Shown one piece after another: positions 47,125-57,657 of a DNA stretch of 64,000 nt. Position 1 is the first letter of the stretch. Each line of letters starts with the position of its first letter. The stretch is from positions 147,861 through 211,860 of the forward strand of contig NZ_NNBJ01000004.1 of NCBI RefSeq assembly GCF_002803085.1, written 5' to 3'. Under the pieces are notes generated by a model, which was given only the letters and a program-made list of their open reading frames with translations, had not been told where the DNA came from and did no database searches. This stretch comes from Streptomyces sp. CB01201. GTDB lineage: Bacteria > Actinomycetota > Actinomycetes > Streptomycetales > Streptomycetaceae. A program made the translations under genes and the position numbers.

Positions 47125-47478
47125 GTGCTGCATCCGCCGCATCATTCCTTGCAGGTCGCCGCCGTTCCGCCGCAGCGTGGTCCAGCTCGGGAGGACCAGG
47201 CGGGTCCGTGGCACGCGGAAGCGGTCTGCCGCCGGGACGAGGCGGGTCTCTTCTTCGCCCCCTCCAAGGAACCGACGGCCGCCCGGCTCTCCCGCGAGGA
47301 GGCCGCCAAGCGCGTGTGCGCCCGCTGTCCGGTGATGGTGGAGTGCCGCGAGCACGCCCTGCTGATGCCCGAGCCGTACGGGGTGTGGGGCGGCCTGACC
47401 GCCGCCGAGCGCCGTGTGGTGATCGCCCGCCGCAGGCGGCGCGAGGTCGAGCTGAAGAAGGCCGCGTCCGCCGCGTAG
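47125..47478 (+). CDS. WhiB-like iron-sulfur transcription factor
   Basis: A 117-residue Wbl protein, GTG 47125 with CAGGAG upstream. Four cluster-binding cysteines: Cys35, Cys65, Cys68 and Cys74 (CARCPVMVEC). The G-VWGGL turn (86-91) and a basic C-terminal tail (RRVVIARRRRREVELKK) follow. Wbl proteins bind the principal sigma factor and respond to redox or nitric oxide. The position next to glpX suggests the WblI-type gene of Streptomyces, from memory only. The N-terminal 30 residues are variable and Pro/His-rich. Confidence 0.93.
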   Translation: MLHPPHHSLQVAAVPPQRGPAREDQAGPWHAEAVCRRDEAGLFFAPSKEPTAARLSREEAAKRVCARCPVMVECREHALLMPEPYGVWGGLTAAERRVVIARRRRREVELKKAASAA

Positions 47479-47488
47479 CCCTGCGTAC

Positions 47489-47530
47489 GTGAAGGGGTGC
47501 CCCCGCCGCACAACGGGGACGCCCCTTCAC
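47489..47530. terminator. Terminator between whiB-like gene and glpX
   Basis: gtgaagggg (47489-47497) pairs with ccccttcac (47522-47530), with further inner pairs and one mismatch. It lies between convergent genes. Confidence 0.85.
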
Positions 47531-47583
47531 ATACGTACGGGCAGCAGTGCTGAACTGCCTTGATTCCAGGGTTGCTTGCGGGG

Positions 47584-48615
47584 TTACTTGGCCCGGTCGA
47601 AGTCGATCGCGCTGTAGGCGCGCAGCTTGGACAGGCGGTGCGTGGAGTCGATCTGGCGGATCGTGCCCGACTTCGAGCGCATCACGAGCGACTGGGTGGT
47701 CGCGGTCTCCGCGCGGTAGCGCACCCCGCGAAGGAGCTCGCCGTCGGTGATGCCGGTGGCGACGAAGAACACGTTGTCGCCGCTGACCAGGTCGTTCGTG
47801 GAGAGCGTACGGTCCAGGTCGTGCCCGGCGTCGATCGCCCGCTGACGCTCGGCCTCGTCCTTGGGCCACAGCTTGCCCTGGATCACCCCGCCCAGGCACT
47901 TGATCGCGCAGGCCGAGATGATGCCCTCCGGGGTGCCGCCGATGCCCATGAGCAGGTCGACGCCGGTGCCCTCGCGCACGGCCATGATCGAACCGGCGAC
48001 GTCGCCGTCCGAGATGAACTTGATGCGCGCGCCGGTCTCCCGGATCTCCTTGACGATGCCCTCGTGGCGCGGGCGGTCGAGGATGACCACGGTGACGTCC
48101 TCGGGCGAGGAGTGCTTGGCCTTGGCGACGCGGCGGATGTTCACCGACACCGGGGCGTTGATGTCGACGAAGTCGGCCGCCTCGGGGCCGGTCACCAGCT
48201 TGTCCATGTAGAACACGGCGGACGGGTCGAACATGGTGCCGCGGTCGGCGGCGGCGAGCACGGCGATCGCGTTCGGCATGCCCTTGGCGTTCAGGGTGGT
48301 GCCGTCGATGGGGTCGACGGCGATGTCGACCTCCGGCCCGGTGCCGTCGCCGATGCGCTCCCCGTTGTAGAGCATGGGGGCTTCGTCCTTCTCGCCCTCG
48401 CCGATGACGACGACGCCGTTCATCGAGACGGTGGAGACGAGGGTCCGCATGGCGTTGACCGCGGCGCCGTCCGCGCCGATCTTGTCCCCGCGGCCGACCC
48501 AGCGGCCGGCGGCCATGGCGGCGGCCTCGGTGACCCGGACGAGCTCAAGGGCCAGGTTGCGGTCGGGAGCCTCGGGGGAGACCGTGAGTTCGGACGGCAG
48601 ATGATGCTCGGTCAT
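47584..48615 (-). CDS. glpX: Fructose-1,6-bisphosphatase, class II
   Basis: A 343-residue GlpX enzyme, ATG 48615. Metal-binding motifs: [26 protein letters not shown] and GIGGTPEGI. It converts fructose 1,6-bisphosphate to fructose 6-phosphate for gluconeogenesis. The next gene (DUF4245) is divergent with 126 bases between. Confidence 0.97.
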   Translation of the reverse strand: MTEHHLPSELTVSPEAPDRNLALELVRVTEAAAMAAGRWVGRGDKIGADGAAVNAMRTLVSTVSMNGVVVIGEGEKDEAPMLYNGERIGDGTGPEVDIAVDPIDGTTLNAKGMPNAIAVLAAADRGTMFDPSAVFYMDKLVTGPEAADFVDINAPVSVNIRRVAKAKHSSPEDVTVVILDRPRHEGIVKEIRETGARIKFISDGDVAGSIMAVREGTGVDLLMGIGGTPEGIISACAIKCLGGVIQGKLWPKDEAERQRAIDAGHDLDRTLSTNDLVSGDNVFFVATGITDGELLRGVRYRAETATTQSLVMRSKSGTIRQIDSTHRLSKLRAYSAIDFDRAK

Positions 48616-48741
48616 CGGAGCGCACCTTTCTGTACGGCGACGGCCGCAGGATAAGAGGGTGCTAGGACTCTATCCGCACGTCGACAAATTGAGCAGAGGG
48701 GTCCACGTATGAGCGGCGACATGACCTGAGAACATGGGGTC

Positions 48742-49284
48742 GTGGCAGGAACGCGCAGCAGCAAGCAGACAGTCCGGAACATGCTGCAGTCGTTGGCGGT
48801 GATCGGCATCGCGGCGGCTGTGATCTATGTGTTCATCCCGCACGACGACTCGGCCGCGCCGCCGCTCAAGGCGGTCAACTACAAGGTCGAGCTCTCGACC
48901 GTGCGGCGGGCCGCCCCGTACCCGGTGGCGGCTCCCGTCGGCCTGCCCGACCAGGACAAGTGGAAGGCGACGTCCGTCTCGTACGACGGTGCCAAGAACA
49001 ACGCCTGGCATCTGGGCTTCCTCGACCCGCAGAACCAGTACGTCGCCGTCGAGCAGTCGACCGCGCCGCTGGACAAGTTCGTCGCCGAGGTCAGCCGGAG
49101 CGCGACGAAGACCGAGAAGTCGCAGCAGATCGCCGGCGCGACCTGGACGTACTGGGACGGCCCCAAGTACGACGCCCTCGTCCGCCAGGACCAGGGCCAC
49201 ACCACGGTGGTCACGGGCACGGCGCCGTACGACCAGCTGGTGACGATGGCGGGGGCCCTGGAGTCGAAGCGGACGGCGGACTGA
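48742..49284 (+). CDS. DUF4245 membrane-anchored protein
   Basis: A 180-residue protein, GTG 48742. One N-terminal membrane helix (LQSLAVIGIAAAVIYVFI, about 15-33) is followed by an extracytoplasmic domain (about 45-175) with LPDQDKWKATSVSYDG ... WHLGFLDPQNQYVAVEQS, typical of DUF4245. The function is unknown; placement beside glpX is a frequent actinobacterial pairing by my recollection. Confidence 0.88.
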   Translation: MAGTRSSKQTVRNMLQSLAVIGIAAAVIYVFIPHDDSAAPPLKAVNYKVELSTVRRAAPYPVAAPVGLPDQDKWKATSVSYDGAKNNAWHLGFLDPQNQYVAVEQSTAPLDKFVAEVSRSATKTEKSQQIAGATWTYWDGPKYDALVRQDQGHTTVVTGTAPYDQLVTMAGALESKRTAD

Positions 49285-49316
49285 CGTCCCGCTGGTCCTG
49301 TACCGGTCCCGTACGC

Positions 49317-49365
49317 ATACGAGGAGGGCCGCCGCACCGGAATGGTGCGGCGGCCCTCCTCGTAT
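49317..49365. terminator. Very long perfect terminator hairpin
   Basis: A 22-bp perfect stem (49317-49338 with 49344-49365) with a 5-base loop; no mismatch. It lies after the DUF4245 gene and upstream, on its strand, of the duplicated nitroreductase end. Confidence 0.93.
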
Positions 49366-49400
49366 CGAGCGTGCGCTCAGCCGCTGTGAGCGGTGACGGC

Positions 49401-49547
49401 TCAGACGGTCGTGACGACGTCGTCGTACGCCAGGCGCGGGCTGCGCGGACTGTGTCCTTCCGGGGGCAACCCCCGGACCCCCGGCCGTGGGGGCTGTGGT
49501 CAGACGGTCGTGACGACGTCGTCGTACGCCAGGCGCGGGCTGCGCGG
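49401..49547. repeat. 48-bp exact direct repeat: duplicated gene end
   Basis: 49401-49448 is identical to 49500-49547. The second copy encodes the last residues and stop of the nitroreductase (tail SPRLAYDDVVTTV); the first is a stray copy downstream. The 51 bases between contain a gggggcaaccccc hairpin and GC-rich repeat words. Confidence 0.95.
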
Positions 49548-50090
49548 GAACCAGGCGTCCTCGCCCGGCTTGCCGATGTTGACGACCATCAGCGGGGTGT
49601 GGTCGTCGTCCAGGAACTCCTTCTGCACACCGGCGGGGTCGAACCCGGTCATCGGGCCGGCGGCCAGACCGGCGGCACGGACGCCGACGATGAAGTAGGC
49701 GGCCTGGAGCGCGGAGTTGAGCAGCGCGGCGCTCTCGCGGACCGGGCGCTCCGAGAAGAAGGCGTCCTTGGCGGCCGGGAAGTGCGGGAAGAGGGCCGGG
49801 AGCTCCTCGTGGAACTCGTTGTCGGCGGAGAGGATCGCGACCAGCGGGGCGGTGGCGGTCTTCGGGCGGTTGCCCTCGGCCATCAGCTGCACGAGGCGCT
49901 CGCGGGCCTCGGGGGAGCGGACCAGGGTGACGCGCAGCGGCGACTGGTTGAACGCGGTCGGACCGTACTTGACCAGGTCGTAGATCGCCTGAACCTGCTC
50001 GTCGGTCACCGGCTCGTCGGTGAACGTGTTGGCGGTGCGGGCCTCACGGAAGAGGAGGTCCTGGGCGGCGGGGTCAAGGGCGAGGGACAT
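49500..50090 (-). CDS. Nitroreductase (malonic semialdehyde reductase RutE type)
   Basis: A 196-residue flavoprotein, ATG 50090; a start at 50120 would add ten residues without a better ribosome site. FMN-binding features: REARTANTFTDEPV, KYGPTAFNQSPLRV, AAGLAAGPMTGFDP and NIGKPGEDAWFPRSPRL. It matches the RutE/HadB-like short nitroreductases that reduce 3-oxopropanoate or nitro compounds with NAD(P)H. Its end is duplicated downstream. Confidence 0.92.
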   Translation of the reverse strand: MSLALDPAAQDLLFREARTANTFTDEPVTDEQVQAIYDLVKYGPTAFNQSPLRVTLVRSPEARERLVQLMAEGNRPKTATAPLVAILSADNEFHEELPALFPHFPAAKDAFFSERPVRESAALLNSALQAAYFIVGVRAAGLAAGPMTGFDPAGVQKEFLDDDHTPLMVVNIGKPGEDAWFPRSPRLAYDDVVTTV

Positions 50091-50262
50091 CTTTGAGCTA
50101 CCTTCCGGGCTGCTGATCAAGCGATGTCTCCGACACTACGGCAGGTTTAGGTTAACTTTCAACTAAAACCGGGCTTGCGTGATCAGGTTCACAGGAGTGA
50201 GGTGGGGGGGCTTCAGGCGAGGTGCCGACGCCGTTCGCACCCTGTGGGCCGTGCGGGGCTGA

Positions 50263-50420
50263 TCGCGCAGTTCCCCGCGCCCCTTGGCGGCACCGGTGCG
50301 GGGCATCTTCAGCCCGTCATGGGGGTCCCCCTGGCCCTGGCCCTTAAGGCCTTGGGGGAGTTTGAGGACGAGCGCCCTTAAGGCGCGGACGGGGTCCGGG
50401 GCGGAGCTTCGGCGCCCCTG
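50263..50420. repeat. Second copy of the dispersed intergenic repeat, interrupted
   Basis: It carries the same ordered words as the 22.3 kb copy: tcgcgcagttccccgcgcccct (50263-50284), gcatcttcagcccgtc (50303-50318), gaggacgagcgcc (from 50363) and ggggtccggggcggag. Between the second and third words about 45 bases rich in small palindromes (gggggtccccc, ggcccttaaggcc) replace the short spacer of the other copy. The rest of the 50121-50462 gap shows no gene. Confidence 0.85.
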
Positions 50421-50462
50421 GGCTCCCGACGTCCCAGCGGCCCCGCGCCGAAAGCGAGAGCG

Positions 50463-50693
50463 TCAGCTCTCCTCGGCCGGCTCCGCCAGCGCCGCGTCGA
50501 GGCGGGCCCGGGCCCCCTCAAGCCAGCGCCGGCACACCTTGGCCAGCTCCTCCCCCCGCTCCCAGAGCGCGAGGGACTCCTCCAGCGTCGTACCCCCCGC
50601 TTCGAGCCGCCGTACGACATCGATCAGCTCGTCCCGCGCCTGCTCGTACCCCAGTGCCGCATCACCCGATGCGACCTCGTCCGTCTTGGCCAT
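50463..50693 (-). CDS. xseB: Exodeoxyribonuclease VII small subunit
   Basis: A 76-residue protein, ATG 50693. The helical hairpin GYEQARDELIDVVRRLEAGGTTLEESLALWERGEELAKVCRRWLEGARARLDAAL is diagnostic. It is translated 10 bases after the large subunit and coats XseA in the nuclease that degrades single-stranded DNA. Confidence 0.95.
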   Translation of the reverse strand: MAKTDEVASGDAALGYEQARDELIDVVRRLEAGGTTLEESLALWERGEELAKVCRRWLEGARARLDAALAEPAEES

Positions 50694-50703
50694 GCGATCC
50701 ACC

Positions 50704-51918
50704 CTATGTCCGCGGTACGACAGTGACGTGCAGCTCGCCCTCGGCGACCCGGGCGCGCAGATCCTCCCCGGGCGCGACCTCGTCGGGGGAGCGGACCACC
50801 TCGCCGCCGGCCCGCTGGAGCACCGCGTACCCCCGCTCCAGCGTGGCCGCCGGGGAGAGCGCCACCACCCGGGCGCGGGTGTGCGAAAGCTCCGAGTCGG
50901 CCCGGTCGAGCAGGTGGCCGAGGACCCGGCGCGAGCGGTGGAGCAACGCGTCCACCTCGTCGGCCCGGTCGTCCAGCATGCGGTGCGGCCGTTCCATCCA
51001 GGGCCGGGCGAGCATCCCCGCCAGACCCCGCTCCTCGCGGTCCACCAGGCCCACGACATGGCGCCGCGCCCGGTCGCGCAGCAGCCGGACCCGGTCCAGC
51101 TCCTCGCCGACGTCCGGCACGACCTTCTTCGCCGCGTCCGTCGGCGTGGACGCGCGCAGGTCCGCGACCAGGTCGAGCAGCGGCGCGTCCGGCTCGTGGC
51201 CGATCGCCGACACCACGGGCGTACGGCACCGGGCCACCGCCCGCACCAGCTCCTCGTCCGAGAACGGGAGCAGGTCCTCCACGCTGCCGCCGCCCCGGGC
51301 CACGATGATCACGTCGACGTCCGGCTGCTCGTCCAGCTCCTTGACCGCCTGGACGACCTGTGGCACCGCGTGCACCCCCTGCACCGCCACGTTGCGCACC
51401 TCGAAGCGCACGGCCGGCCAGCGCCGCCGGGCGTTCTCCAGGACGTCCCGCTCGGCCGCCGAGGCCCGCCCGACCACGAGCCCCACGAGCTGCGGCAGGA
51501 AAGGGAGTTGACGCTTGCGGTCCAGGGCGAACAGGCCCTCCGCGGCCAGCGTCCGCTTCAACTGCTCCAGTCTGGCGAGCAGTTCACCGATGCCGACCGG
51601 CTTTATCTCCACCGCGCGCAGCGAGAGCTGGCCGCGCGGCGCGTACCACTCGGGTTTCGCGTGCACCACGACGCGCGCGCCCTCGGACACGACATCGGCC
51701 ACCGCGTCGAACACCTGGCGGTAGCAGGTGACGCCCACCGAGATGTCGTGCGACGGGTCGCGCAGCGTCAGGAACACCACGCCCGCACCGGGCCGCCGCG
51801 AGAGCTGGGTGATCTGTCCCTCCACCCAGACCGCGCCGAGGCGGTTGATCCACCCCCCGATGAGGCGCGACACCTCGCCGACGGGGAGCGGCGCGTCCGC
51901 ACTCGTATTCAGAGCCAT
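50704..51918 (-). CDS. xseA: Exodeoxyribonuclease VII large subunit
   Basis: A 404-residue protein. N-terminal OB fold (about 10-105: [27 protein letters not shown]), catalytic core with [39 protein letters not shown] and [26 protein letters not shown], then a long coiled coil and the [11 protein letters not shown] end. It forms exonuclease VII with the next gene, used in DNA repair. Confidence 0.97.
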   Translation of the reverse strand: MALNTSADAPLPVGEVSRLIGGWINRLGAVWVEGQITQLSRRPGAGVVFLTLRDPSHDISVGVTCYRQVFDAVADVVSEGARVVVHAKPEWYAPRGQLSLRAVEIKPVGIGELLARLEQLKRTLAAEGLFALDRKRQLPFLPQLVGLVVGRASAAERDVLENARRRWPAVRFEVRNVAVQGVHAVPQVVQAVKELDEQPDVDVIIVARGGGSVEDLLPFSDEELVRAVARCRTPVVSAIGHEPDAPLLDLVADLRASTPTDAAKKVVPDVGEELDRVRLLRDRARRHVVGLVDREERGLAGMLARPWMERPHRMLDDRADEVDALLHRSRRVLGHLLDRADSELSHTRARVVALSPAATLERGYAVLQRAGGEVVRSPDEVAPGEDLRARVAEGELHVTVVPRT

Positions 51919-51973
51919 GTACGCAGGCTAGCCCGAGCCACTGACAGTCCCGCTTGCGCCCACGCACGCGGGA

Positions 51974-53431
51974 CTAGCCCGCGCCACCCGCGGTTCCGCC
52001 CGGCGACGGGGGCCGCGGGCCCGGACCGCCGTGGCCGCCCCGCCGGCCCCACTGCGTCGCCAGGACCACCAGGCCCACCGCGAGCCAACCGAGGCCGACC
52101 AGCTGGGCCGTGGTCGTCGCCTCCCAGACCACGGCGACGATGACGGCCGCGCCGAGCACCGGAACCACCACATGGCTCAGCCAGTTGGGGGCGCCCTCCA
52201 TGCGGCGCACCGCGTACCAGACCACCACCGAGACGTGCAGCAGGAAGAACGCGGTCAGCGCGCCCATGTCGACCACCGAGACGAGGTGGTCCATGCCGTC
52301 GTCGCGCCGGGCCGCCCACACCGCGGCGACCAGCGTCACCACCGCGGCGAGCAGCAGAGCCGCGCGCGGCACCCCCGACGTGGTCCGGGACAGCACGTGC
52401 GGAAGGCGCCGCTCGCGCGCCATCGCGAAGACGAGCCGGCCCGCCGCCGCCTGCCCGGCGAGCGCCGCGAAGGCCGCTCCGATCGCCTTGCTGACCGCCA
52501 CCAGGGTGTGCAGCCAGCCGCCGACCGAGCTCTCGACGGTGTCGTAGAACGCCGAGCCCTGCTTCACCGGGTCGGCCGCCAGCTCGGCGGACGACATCGG
52601 TTCGAGCAGGGCCGCCAGATAGGACTGCGCGACGAACAGGATCCCGGCCAGGACCAGGCAGAACAGGACCGCGCGCGCCACCTTCGCCGAGCCGCCCGTC
52701 ACCTCCTCGGCGAACGTGGCGATCGCGTCGAAGCCCAGATAGGAAAGGACCGCGACCGACACCGCGCCGAGCACCGCGCCGAGGGTGAATCCGGCGTCCC
52801 CGGTCAGCGGCGAGAGCCAGCCGCGCTGGGCGCCGTCCCGTACGAGCACGACCACCGCGGACACGACGAAGACCAGCAGCACCACGATCTCCATCGCGAG
52901 CACCGCGAAGCCCACCCGGGCCGCGGCCCGTACGCCCCACAGGTTCAGGAAGGTGGTGATCACCACGGCGATCGCCGTCCACACCCAGCGCGAGACCGAG
53001 GGGACCAGGGAGTTCATCGCGATGCCGGAGAAGAGGTAGGCGACCGCCGGGATGAGCAGATAGTCGAGCATGGCCATCCACCCGGCGATGAACCCCGGCC
53101 CCTCGCCGAGCGCCTTGCGCGCGTACGCGAACACCGACCCGGCCAGCGGGACGACCCGCACCATCTGCGCGTAACTGAACGCGGTGAACCCCATGGCGAC
53201 CGTGGCCACCAGGTAGACGAGCGCGACGGCGCCGTGCGACTTGGCGTCCAGCGTGCCGAAGATGCCGACCGGGGCCATGGGCGCGATGAAGAGCAGCCCG
53301 TACACGACCAGGTCCCGGAATCCGAGACTCCGCCGCAGTTCCCCGGCCCCCTCGGCCACCTCGCCCGGTCCCGCCCCCTCGGGGTCGCGGGGCCTGCCGG
53401 AATCCTCGTGCTCCTCGCGTACGCCGCTCAT
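51974..53431 (-). CDS. APC-family amino acid permease
   Basis: A 485-residue protein, ATG 53431 chosen to follow the low-complexity upstream stretch. A short charged N-terminal tail, then about 12 membrane helices. Family blocks: [66 protein letters not shown] and [14 protein letters not shown]. It takes up amino acids or polyamines; the substrate is not determined. A Gly/Pro-rich C-terminal tail follows the last helix. The gap to ispH (about 220 bases) is GC-rich simple sequence. Confidence 0.92.
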   Translation of the reverse strand: MSGVREEHEDSGRPRDPEGAGPGEVAEGAGELRRSLGFRDLVVYGLLFIAPMAPVGIFGTLDAKSHGAVALVYLVATVAMGFTAFSYAQMVRVVPLAGSVFAYARKALGEGPGFIAGWMAMLDYLLIPAVAYLFSGIAMNSLVPSVSRWVWTAIAVVITTFLNLWGVRAAARVGFAVLAMEIVVLLVFVVSAVVVLVRDGAQRGWLSPLTGDAGFTLGAVLGAVSVAVLSYLGFDAIATFAEEVTGGSAKVARAVLFCLVLAGILFVAQSYLAALLEPMSSAELAADPVKQGSAFYDTVESSVGGWLHTLVAVSKAIGAAFAALAGQAAAGRLVFAMARERRLPHVLSRTTSGVPRAALLLAAVVTLVAAVWAARRDDGMDHLVSVVDMGALTAFFLLHVSVVVWYAVRRMEGAPNWLSHVVVPVLGAAVIVAVVWEATTTAQLVGLGWLAVGLVVLATQWGRRGGHGGPGPRPPSPGGTAGGAG

Positions 53432-53652
53432 GCGCCCAGTCTCACCGGCTCCGCGATCTTTGGCCCGCCGGGGGCGCCGGTCGGGGGCGGGGGCGTAGGG
53501 CGGGGGCGTGGGGCGGGCGCGGGGATTGCCCGCGCCGGTCGGGCGGGCCCGGGGGGTCACCCGAGCCGGTCGGGCGGTCGGCCGGAGGGCCGAGTTCCAG
53601 GCGCGGCATGGGTCCGGCCGGGCTGTCGGCGTCAGCCCCTACCATGGACGGC

Positions 53653-54633
53653 ATGACTGCTACTGCTGCCCGCCGGGTCCTGCTCGCCGCTCCCCGTGGC
53701 TACTGCGCGGGCGTGGACCGTGCCGTGATCGCCGTGGAGAAGGCCCTGGAGCAGTACGGGGCGCCCATCTACGTCCGGCACGAGATCGTCCACAACAAGT
53801 ACGTCGTGCAGACCCTGGAGAAGAAGGGCGCGATCTTCGTCGAGCAGACGGCCGAGGTGCCCGAGGGCTCCATCGTGATGTTCTCCGCGCACGGCGTGGC
53901 CCCGACCGTCCACGCCGAGGCCGCCGAGCGCAAGCTGGCCACCATCGACGCGACGTGCCCGCTGGTCACCAAGGTCCACAAGGAGGCCGTGCGGTACGCG
54001 AAGGAGGACTACGACATCCTCCTGATCGGCCACGAGGGCCACGAGGAGGTCATCGGCACCTCCGGCGAGGCCCCCGAGCACATCACCCTGGTCGACGGCC
54101 CGGACGACGTGGCCAACGTCGAGGTGCGCGACGAGTCGAAGGTCGTCTGGCTGTCCCAGACCACGCTCTCCGTGGACGAGACGATGGAGACGGTCGGCGC
54201 GCTCAAGAACAAGTTCCCCAACCTCCTCTCGCCCCCCAGCGACGACATCTGCTACGCCACGCAGAACCGCCAGGTGGCCGTGAAGAAGCTCGCCGAGGAC
54301 GCCCAGCTGGTCATCGTCGTCGGCTCCAAGAACTCCTCGAACTCGATCCGCATGGTCGAGGTCGCCCTCGACGCGGGCGCCCCCGCCGCCCACCTGGTGG
54401 ACTTCGCCGACGAGATCGACGAGGCCTGGCTGGAGGGCGTCAGCACGGTCGGCCTGACCTCCGGCGCCTCCGTGCCGGACGTCCTGGTCGACGGCGTCCT
54501 GGAATGGCTGGCCCAGCGCGGCTACGGCGACGTCGAGACGGTCAAGACGGCGGACGAGTCGATCACCTTCTCGCTGCCCAAGGAACTCCGCCGCGACCTG
54601 CGCGCCGAGGCCGCCGAACTCTCCGGCGAGTAG
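53653..54633 (+). CDS. ispH: 4-hydroxy-3-methylbut-2-enyl diphosphate reductase
   Basis: A 326-residue enzyme, ATG 53653; ATG 53644 is close upstream and neither has a strong ribosome site. Three cluster cysteines: Cys18 in PRGYCAGV, one in [11 protein letters not shown] and one in [21 protein letters not shown] and [11 protein letters not shown] also match. It is the last step of the non-mevalonate isoprenoid pathway, making IPP and DMAPP, and thus supplies precursors for the cis-prenyltransferase encoded at 21.5 kb. Confidence 0.97.
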   Translation: MTATAARRVLLAAPRGYCAGVDRAVIAVEKALEQYGAPIYVRHEIVHNKYVVQTLEKKGAIFVEQTAEVPEGSIVMFSAHGVAPTVHAEAAERKLATIDATCPLVTKVHKEAVRYAKEDYDILLIGHEGHEEVIGTSGEAPEHITLVDGPDDVANVEVRDESKVVWLSQTTLSVDETMETVGALKNKFPNLLSPPSDDICYATQNRQVAVKKLAEDAQLVIVVGSKNSSNSIRMVEVALDAGAPAAHLVDFADEIDEAWLEGVSTVGLTSGASVPDVLVDGVLEWLAQRGYGDVETVKTADESITFSLPKELRRDLRAEAAELSGE

Positions 54634-54743
54634 GCCGAACCGTCCGTCGACGGCGCCGAACGCTCCGCGGACCGGGCCGGACTCTCCGGCGAGAAGCGCC
54701 GTCCATCGCGTCGGGCCGGGCGTCCGCCCGTAACGTGGATCTC

Positions 54744-55499
54744 ATGAGCGCCATGAGGAACGTGTTCGGAGTGGACGTCGGCGGAACCGGCATCAAGGGT
54801 GCCCCCGTCGACCTCGAAAGGGGCGACCTGGCGCAGGAGCGCCACAAGGTGCTGACCCCGCAGCCCGCCACCCCCGAGGCGGTGGCGGACCGCGTGGCGG
54901 AGGTCGTCGGCCATTTCGGCTGGTCGGGGCCGGTCGGCATCACCTTCCCGGGAGTGGTCACCGCGAACACGGTCCGCACCGCGGCCAATGTCGCCAAGGA
55001 CTGGGTGGGCGTGGACGCGGCCCGGCTGCTCGGTGACCGCCTGGGGAACGACATGCCGGTGACCGTCCTGAACGACGCGGACGCGGCGGGCGTCGCCGAG
55101 ATGCGCTTCGGCGCGGGCAAGGGCCGCAAGGGGACGGTGATCCTGCTGACCTTCGGTACGGGCATCGGCAGCGCGCTCTTCATCGACGGCAACCTCGTGC
55201 CCAACACCGAGCTCGGCCATCTGGAGCTGCACGGCCACGATGCGGAGAAGCACGCCTCGACCAAGGCCAAGGAGGACGAGGACCTGAGCTGGCCGCACTG
55301 GGCGCGCCGGGTCCAGAAGTACCTCGCCCACGTGGAGATGCTGTTCTCGCCCGAGCTGTTCATCATCGGCGGCGGAGTCAGCCGCAAGGCCGACAAGTTC
55401 CTGCCCCTGATCGAGGGCATCGAGGCGGAGATCGTCCCGGCCCAGTTGCAGAACAACGCGGGGATCGTGGGGGCGGCGATGGTGGCGGCCGGGCGGTAG
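54744..55499 (+). CDS. ppgK: Polyphosphate glucokinase
   Basis: A 251-residue ROK-fold kinase; ATG 54744 and 54753 are possible starts. Phosphate-binding [14 protein letters not shown], catalytic DADAAGVAE and [12 protein letters not shown], plus the PPGK-specific [37 protein letters not shown]. It phosphorylates glucose with polyphosphate or ATP. Confidence 0.95.
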   Translation: MSAMRNVFGVDVGGTGIKGAPVDLERGDLAQERHKVLTPQPATPEAVADRVAEVVGHFGWSGPVGITFPGVVTANTVRTAANVAKDWVGVDAARLLGDRLGNDMPVTVLNDADAAGVAEMRFGAGKGRKGTVILLTFGTGIGSALFIDGNLVPNTELGHLELHGHDAEKHASTKAKEDEDLSWPHWARRVQKYLAHVEMLFSPELFIIGGGVSRKADKFLPLIEGIEAEIVPAQLQNNAGIVGAAMVAAGR

Positions 55500-55665
55500 G
55501 CCCGGCGGGCTGTCCGGGCTGTCCGTGCCCTGCCGTCCGTGCTGTACGCGCCCTGTGGTCCGTGCTGGTCGGGCGCGCGGTGCCGGGCCCGGATCATCCC
55601 GGCCCGGCCGCCTCGCCCGGCGGGGTCAGGTCACCCCGAAGGGCAGCACTCGCTCTCGGAGGGGC

Positions 55666-56391
55666 TCAGCGCCGGGCGCCGGCCTTGCCCGGACCGCCGG
55701 CCTTGGCACCTGGGCCCCCGGCCTTGGCGGCACCGCCCGCCTTGGCACCCGGACCCCCGGCCTTGCCGGCGCTCCCGGGGCTCCCGGCCTTCACCGGGCC
55801 GCGCCGACGCCCCATGAGCCGTACCTTCCGTACGGTCGCGATGACTCCGGCGACCAGCGTTCCCGCGTACAGCCAGCCCGCGTGCAGGGCGAGCGCGGTC
55901 ACCACGGCCATCGCCTGGCCGCCGAAGCCGCCGGTGCCGCCCGCGACCGGGACGATCCCCACCGCGAAGGCGATGGGCACGCAGATCGGGGCCGTCACCA
56001 GGTCGGCGGGCCGCACCCAGAGCGCGGTCACCGCACAGACGGGCAGGAACAGCACCCCGTACACCGTCGGTGAACCGTCGAAGAGCAGCCAGTCCAGGGT
56101 GCCGAGCGCGAACATCAGGGCCGCGGCGAAGAGGCCGCCGCCGAGCCCGGTGAGCCGGGGGGACGGCAGTCTGCGCAGCGCGAGGACGATGGGCGGCACC
56201 CGCCGGGTGCGGCCGGCCGCCCGGTAGACGGCGGCGCTCTCACCGGTCACCGCCGCGCCCGCGGGCACGCCGAGTGGCGCCCGGGAGGGCCCCGGCGCCG
56301 AGGTCCGTGCTCGCTGTCCGTTCTGCGGGGTGCGCGTCCTAGATTGCTCCACCGCACCAACGTAGGTCGCCACAGGGGCGCAACCATCCAT
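55666..56391 (-). CDS. DUF6542-type membrane protein
   Basis: A 241-residue protein from ATG 56391, with no visible ribosome site; GTG 56352 is an alternative. Disordered first ~75 residues, then four membrane helices (about 80-190), with LTGLGGGLFAAALMFALGTLDWLLFDGSPTVYGVLFLPVCAVTALWVRPADL typical of the small actinobacterial DUF6542 family. The tail is a run of Lys/Ala/Gly/Pro repeats (KAGGPGAKAGG). It is divergent from ychF. Confidence 0.8.
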   Translation of the reverse strand: MDGCAPVATYVGAVEQSRTRTPQNGQRARTSAPGPSRAPLGVPAGAAVTGESAAVYRAAGRTRRVPPIVLALRRLPSPRLTGLGGGLFAAALMFALGTLDWLLFDGSPTVYGVLFLPVCAVTALWVRPADLVTAPICVPIAFAVGIVPVAGGTGGFGGQAMAVVTALALHAGWLYAGTLVAGVIATVRKVRLMGRRRGPVKAGSPGSAGKAGGPGAKAGGAAKAGGPGAKAGGPGKAGARR

Positions 56392-56526
56392 TGGACACGC
56401 CCTTTGAGTGAGCTTGCCCGTGCGTTCGACGGTCCGGGCCCGTCACGTCCGGTTTGGCGCGCCCGTAAACTGGTGGGCGGTCCGCTCTCCGGACCGTCCA
56501 CCGCCCTCGTACCGGGAAGTCGCCAC

Positions 56527-57615
56527 GTGTCGCTCACGATCGGAATCGTCGGTCTGCCGAATGTCGGCAAGTCGACCCTGTTCAACGCCCTGACCAAGAA
56601 CGACGTACTGGCGGCCAACTACCCGTTCGCCACCATCGAGCCGAACGTCGGCGTCGTCGGCGTCCCCGACGCCCGTCTGGCCAAGCTCGCCGAGGTCTTC
56701 AACTCCCAGCGGATCCTGCCCGCCACCGTCGACTTCGTCGACATCGCCGGCATCGTGCGCGGCGCGAGCGAGGGTGAGGGCCTGGGCAACAAGTTCCTCG
56801 CGAACATCCGCGAGTCGGACGCGATCTGCCAGGTCATCCGCGCCTTCAAGGACGAGAACGTCGTCCACGTCGACGGCAAGGTGTCCCCCAAGGACGACAT
56901 CGAGACGATCAACACGGAGCTGATCCTCGCCGACCTCCAGTCCGTCGAGAAGGCGATCCCGCGCCTGACGAAGGAGTCCCGCCTCCAGAAGGACAAGATC
57001 GCGGTCCTGGCGGCGGTCGAGAAGGCCCAGAAGATCCTTGAGGCGGGCGACACCCTCTTCTCGCACGGCATCACCAAGGGCACGGAGCAGGGCGACCTGC
57101 TGCACGAGCTGCACCTGCTGACGACCAAGCCGTTCCTGTACGTCTTCAACGTCGACGAGGACGAGCTGATCGACGAGGACTTCAAGAACGAGCAGCGCGC
57201 CCTGGTCGCCCCCGCGGAGGCGATCTTCCTCAACGCGAAGATCGAGTCCGAGCTGATCGAGCTGGACGACGACGAGGCCCTCGAACTCCTCCAGTCCATG
57301 GGCCAGGAGGAGCCCGGCCTCGCCACCCTCGGCCGCGTCGGCTTCGCGACCCTCGGCCTCCAGACCTACCTGACGGCCGGCCCCAAGGAAACCCGGGCCT
57401 GGACCATCCCCCAGGGCGCCACGGCCCCCGAGGCGGCCGGTGTCATCCACACCGACTTCCAGAAGGGCTTCATCAAGGCCGAGGTCATCTCCTTCGCCGA
57501 CCTGATCGAAGCGGGCTCGGTGGCCGAGGCCCGCTCGCGCGGCAAGGCGCGGATGGAGGGCAAGGAGTACGTCATGCAGGACGGGGATGTGGTGGAGTTC
57601 CGCTTCAACGTGTAG
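56527..57615 (+). CDS. ychF: Redox-regulated ATPase YchF (Obg family)
   Basis: A 362-residue protein, GTG 56527. G1 GLPNVGKST, G3-like DIAGIVRGASEGEGLGN, coiled coil about 130-200, NVDEDEL as the altered G4 (giving ATP preference), and the C-terminal TGS domain ending YVMQDGDVVEFRFNV. A ribosome-associated ATPase linked to oxidative stress control. Two hairpins follow directly. Confidence 0.97.
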   Translation: MSLTIGIVGLPNVGKSTLFNALTKNDVLAANYPFATIEPNVGVVGVPDARLAKLAEVFNSQRILPATVDFVDIAGIVRGASEGEGLGNKFLANIRESDAICQVIRAFKDENVVHVDGKVSPKDDIETINTELILADLQSVEKAIPRLTKESRLQKDKIAVLAAVEKAQKILEAGDTLFSHGITKGTEQGDLLHELHLLTTKPFLYVFNVDEDELIDEDFKNEQRALVAPAEAIFLNAKIESELIELDDDEALELLQSMGQEEPGLATLGRVGFATLGLQTYLTAGPKETRAWTIPQGATAPEAAGVIHTDFQKGFIKAEVISFADLIEAGSVAEARSRGKARMEGKEYVMQDGDVVEFRFNV

Positions 57616-57627
57616 TCGTCGCCTCAC

Positions 57628-57655
57628 TACGCGTTTGACTTCGGTCAAACGCGTA
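57628..57655 (+). terminator. Hairpin 1 after ychF (UUCG loop)
   Basis: A 12-bp perfect stem tacgcgtttgac/gtcaaacgcgta (57628-57639 with 57644-57655) closed by a ttcg tetraloop, 12 bases after the stop. Confidence 0.88.
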
Positions 57656-57657
57656 CG

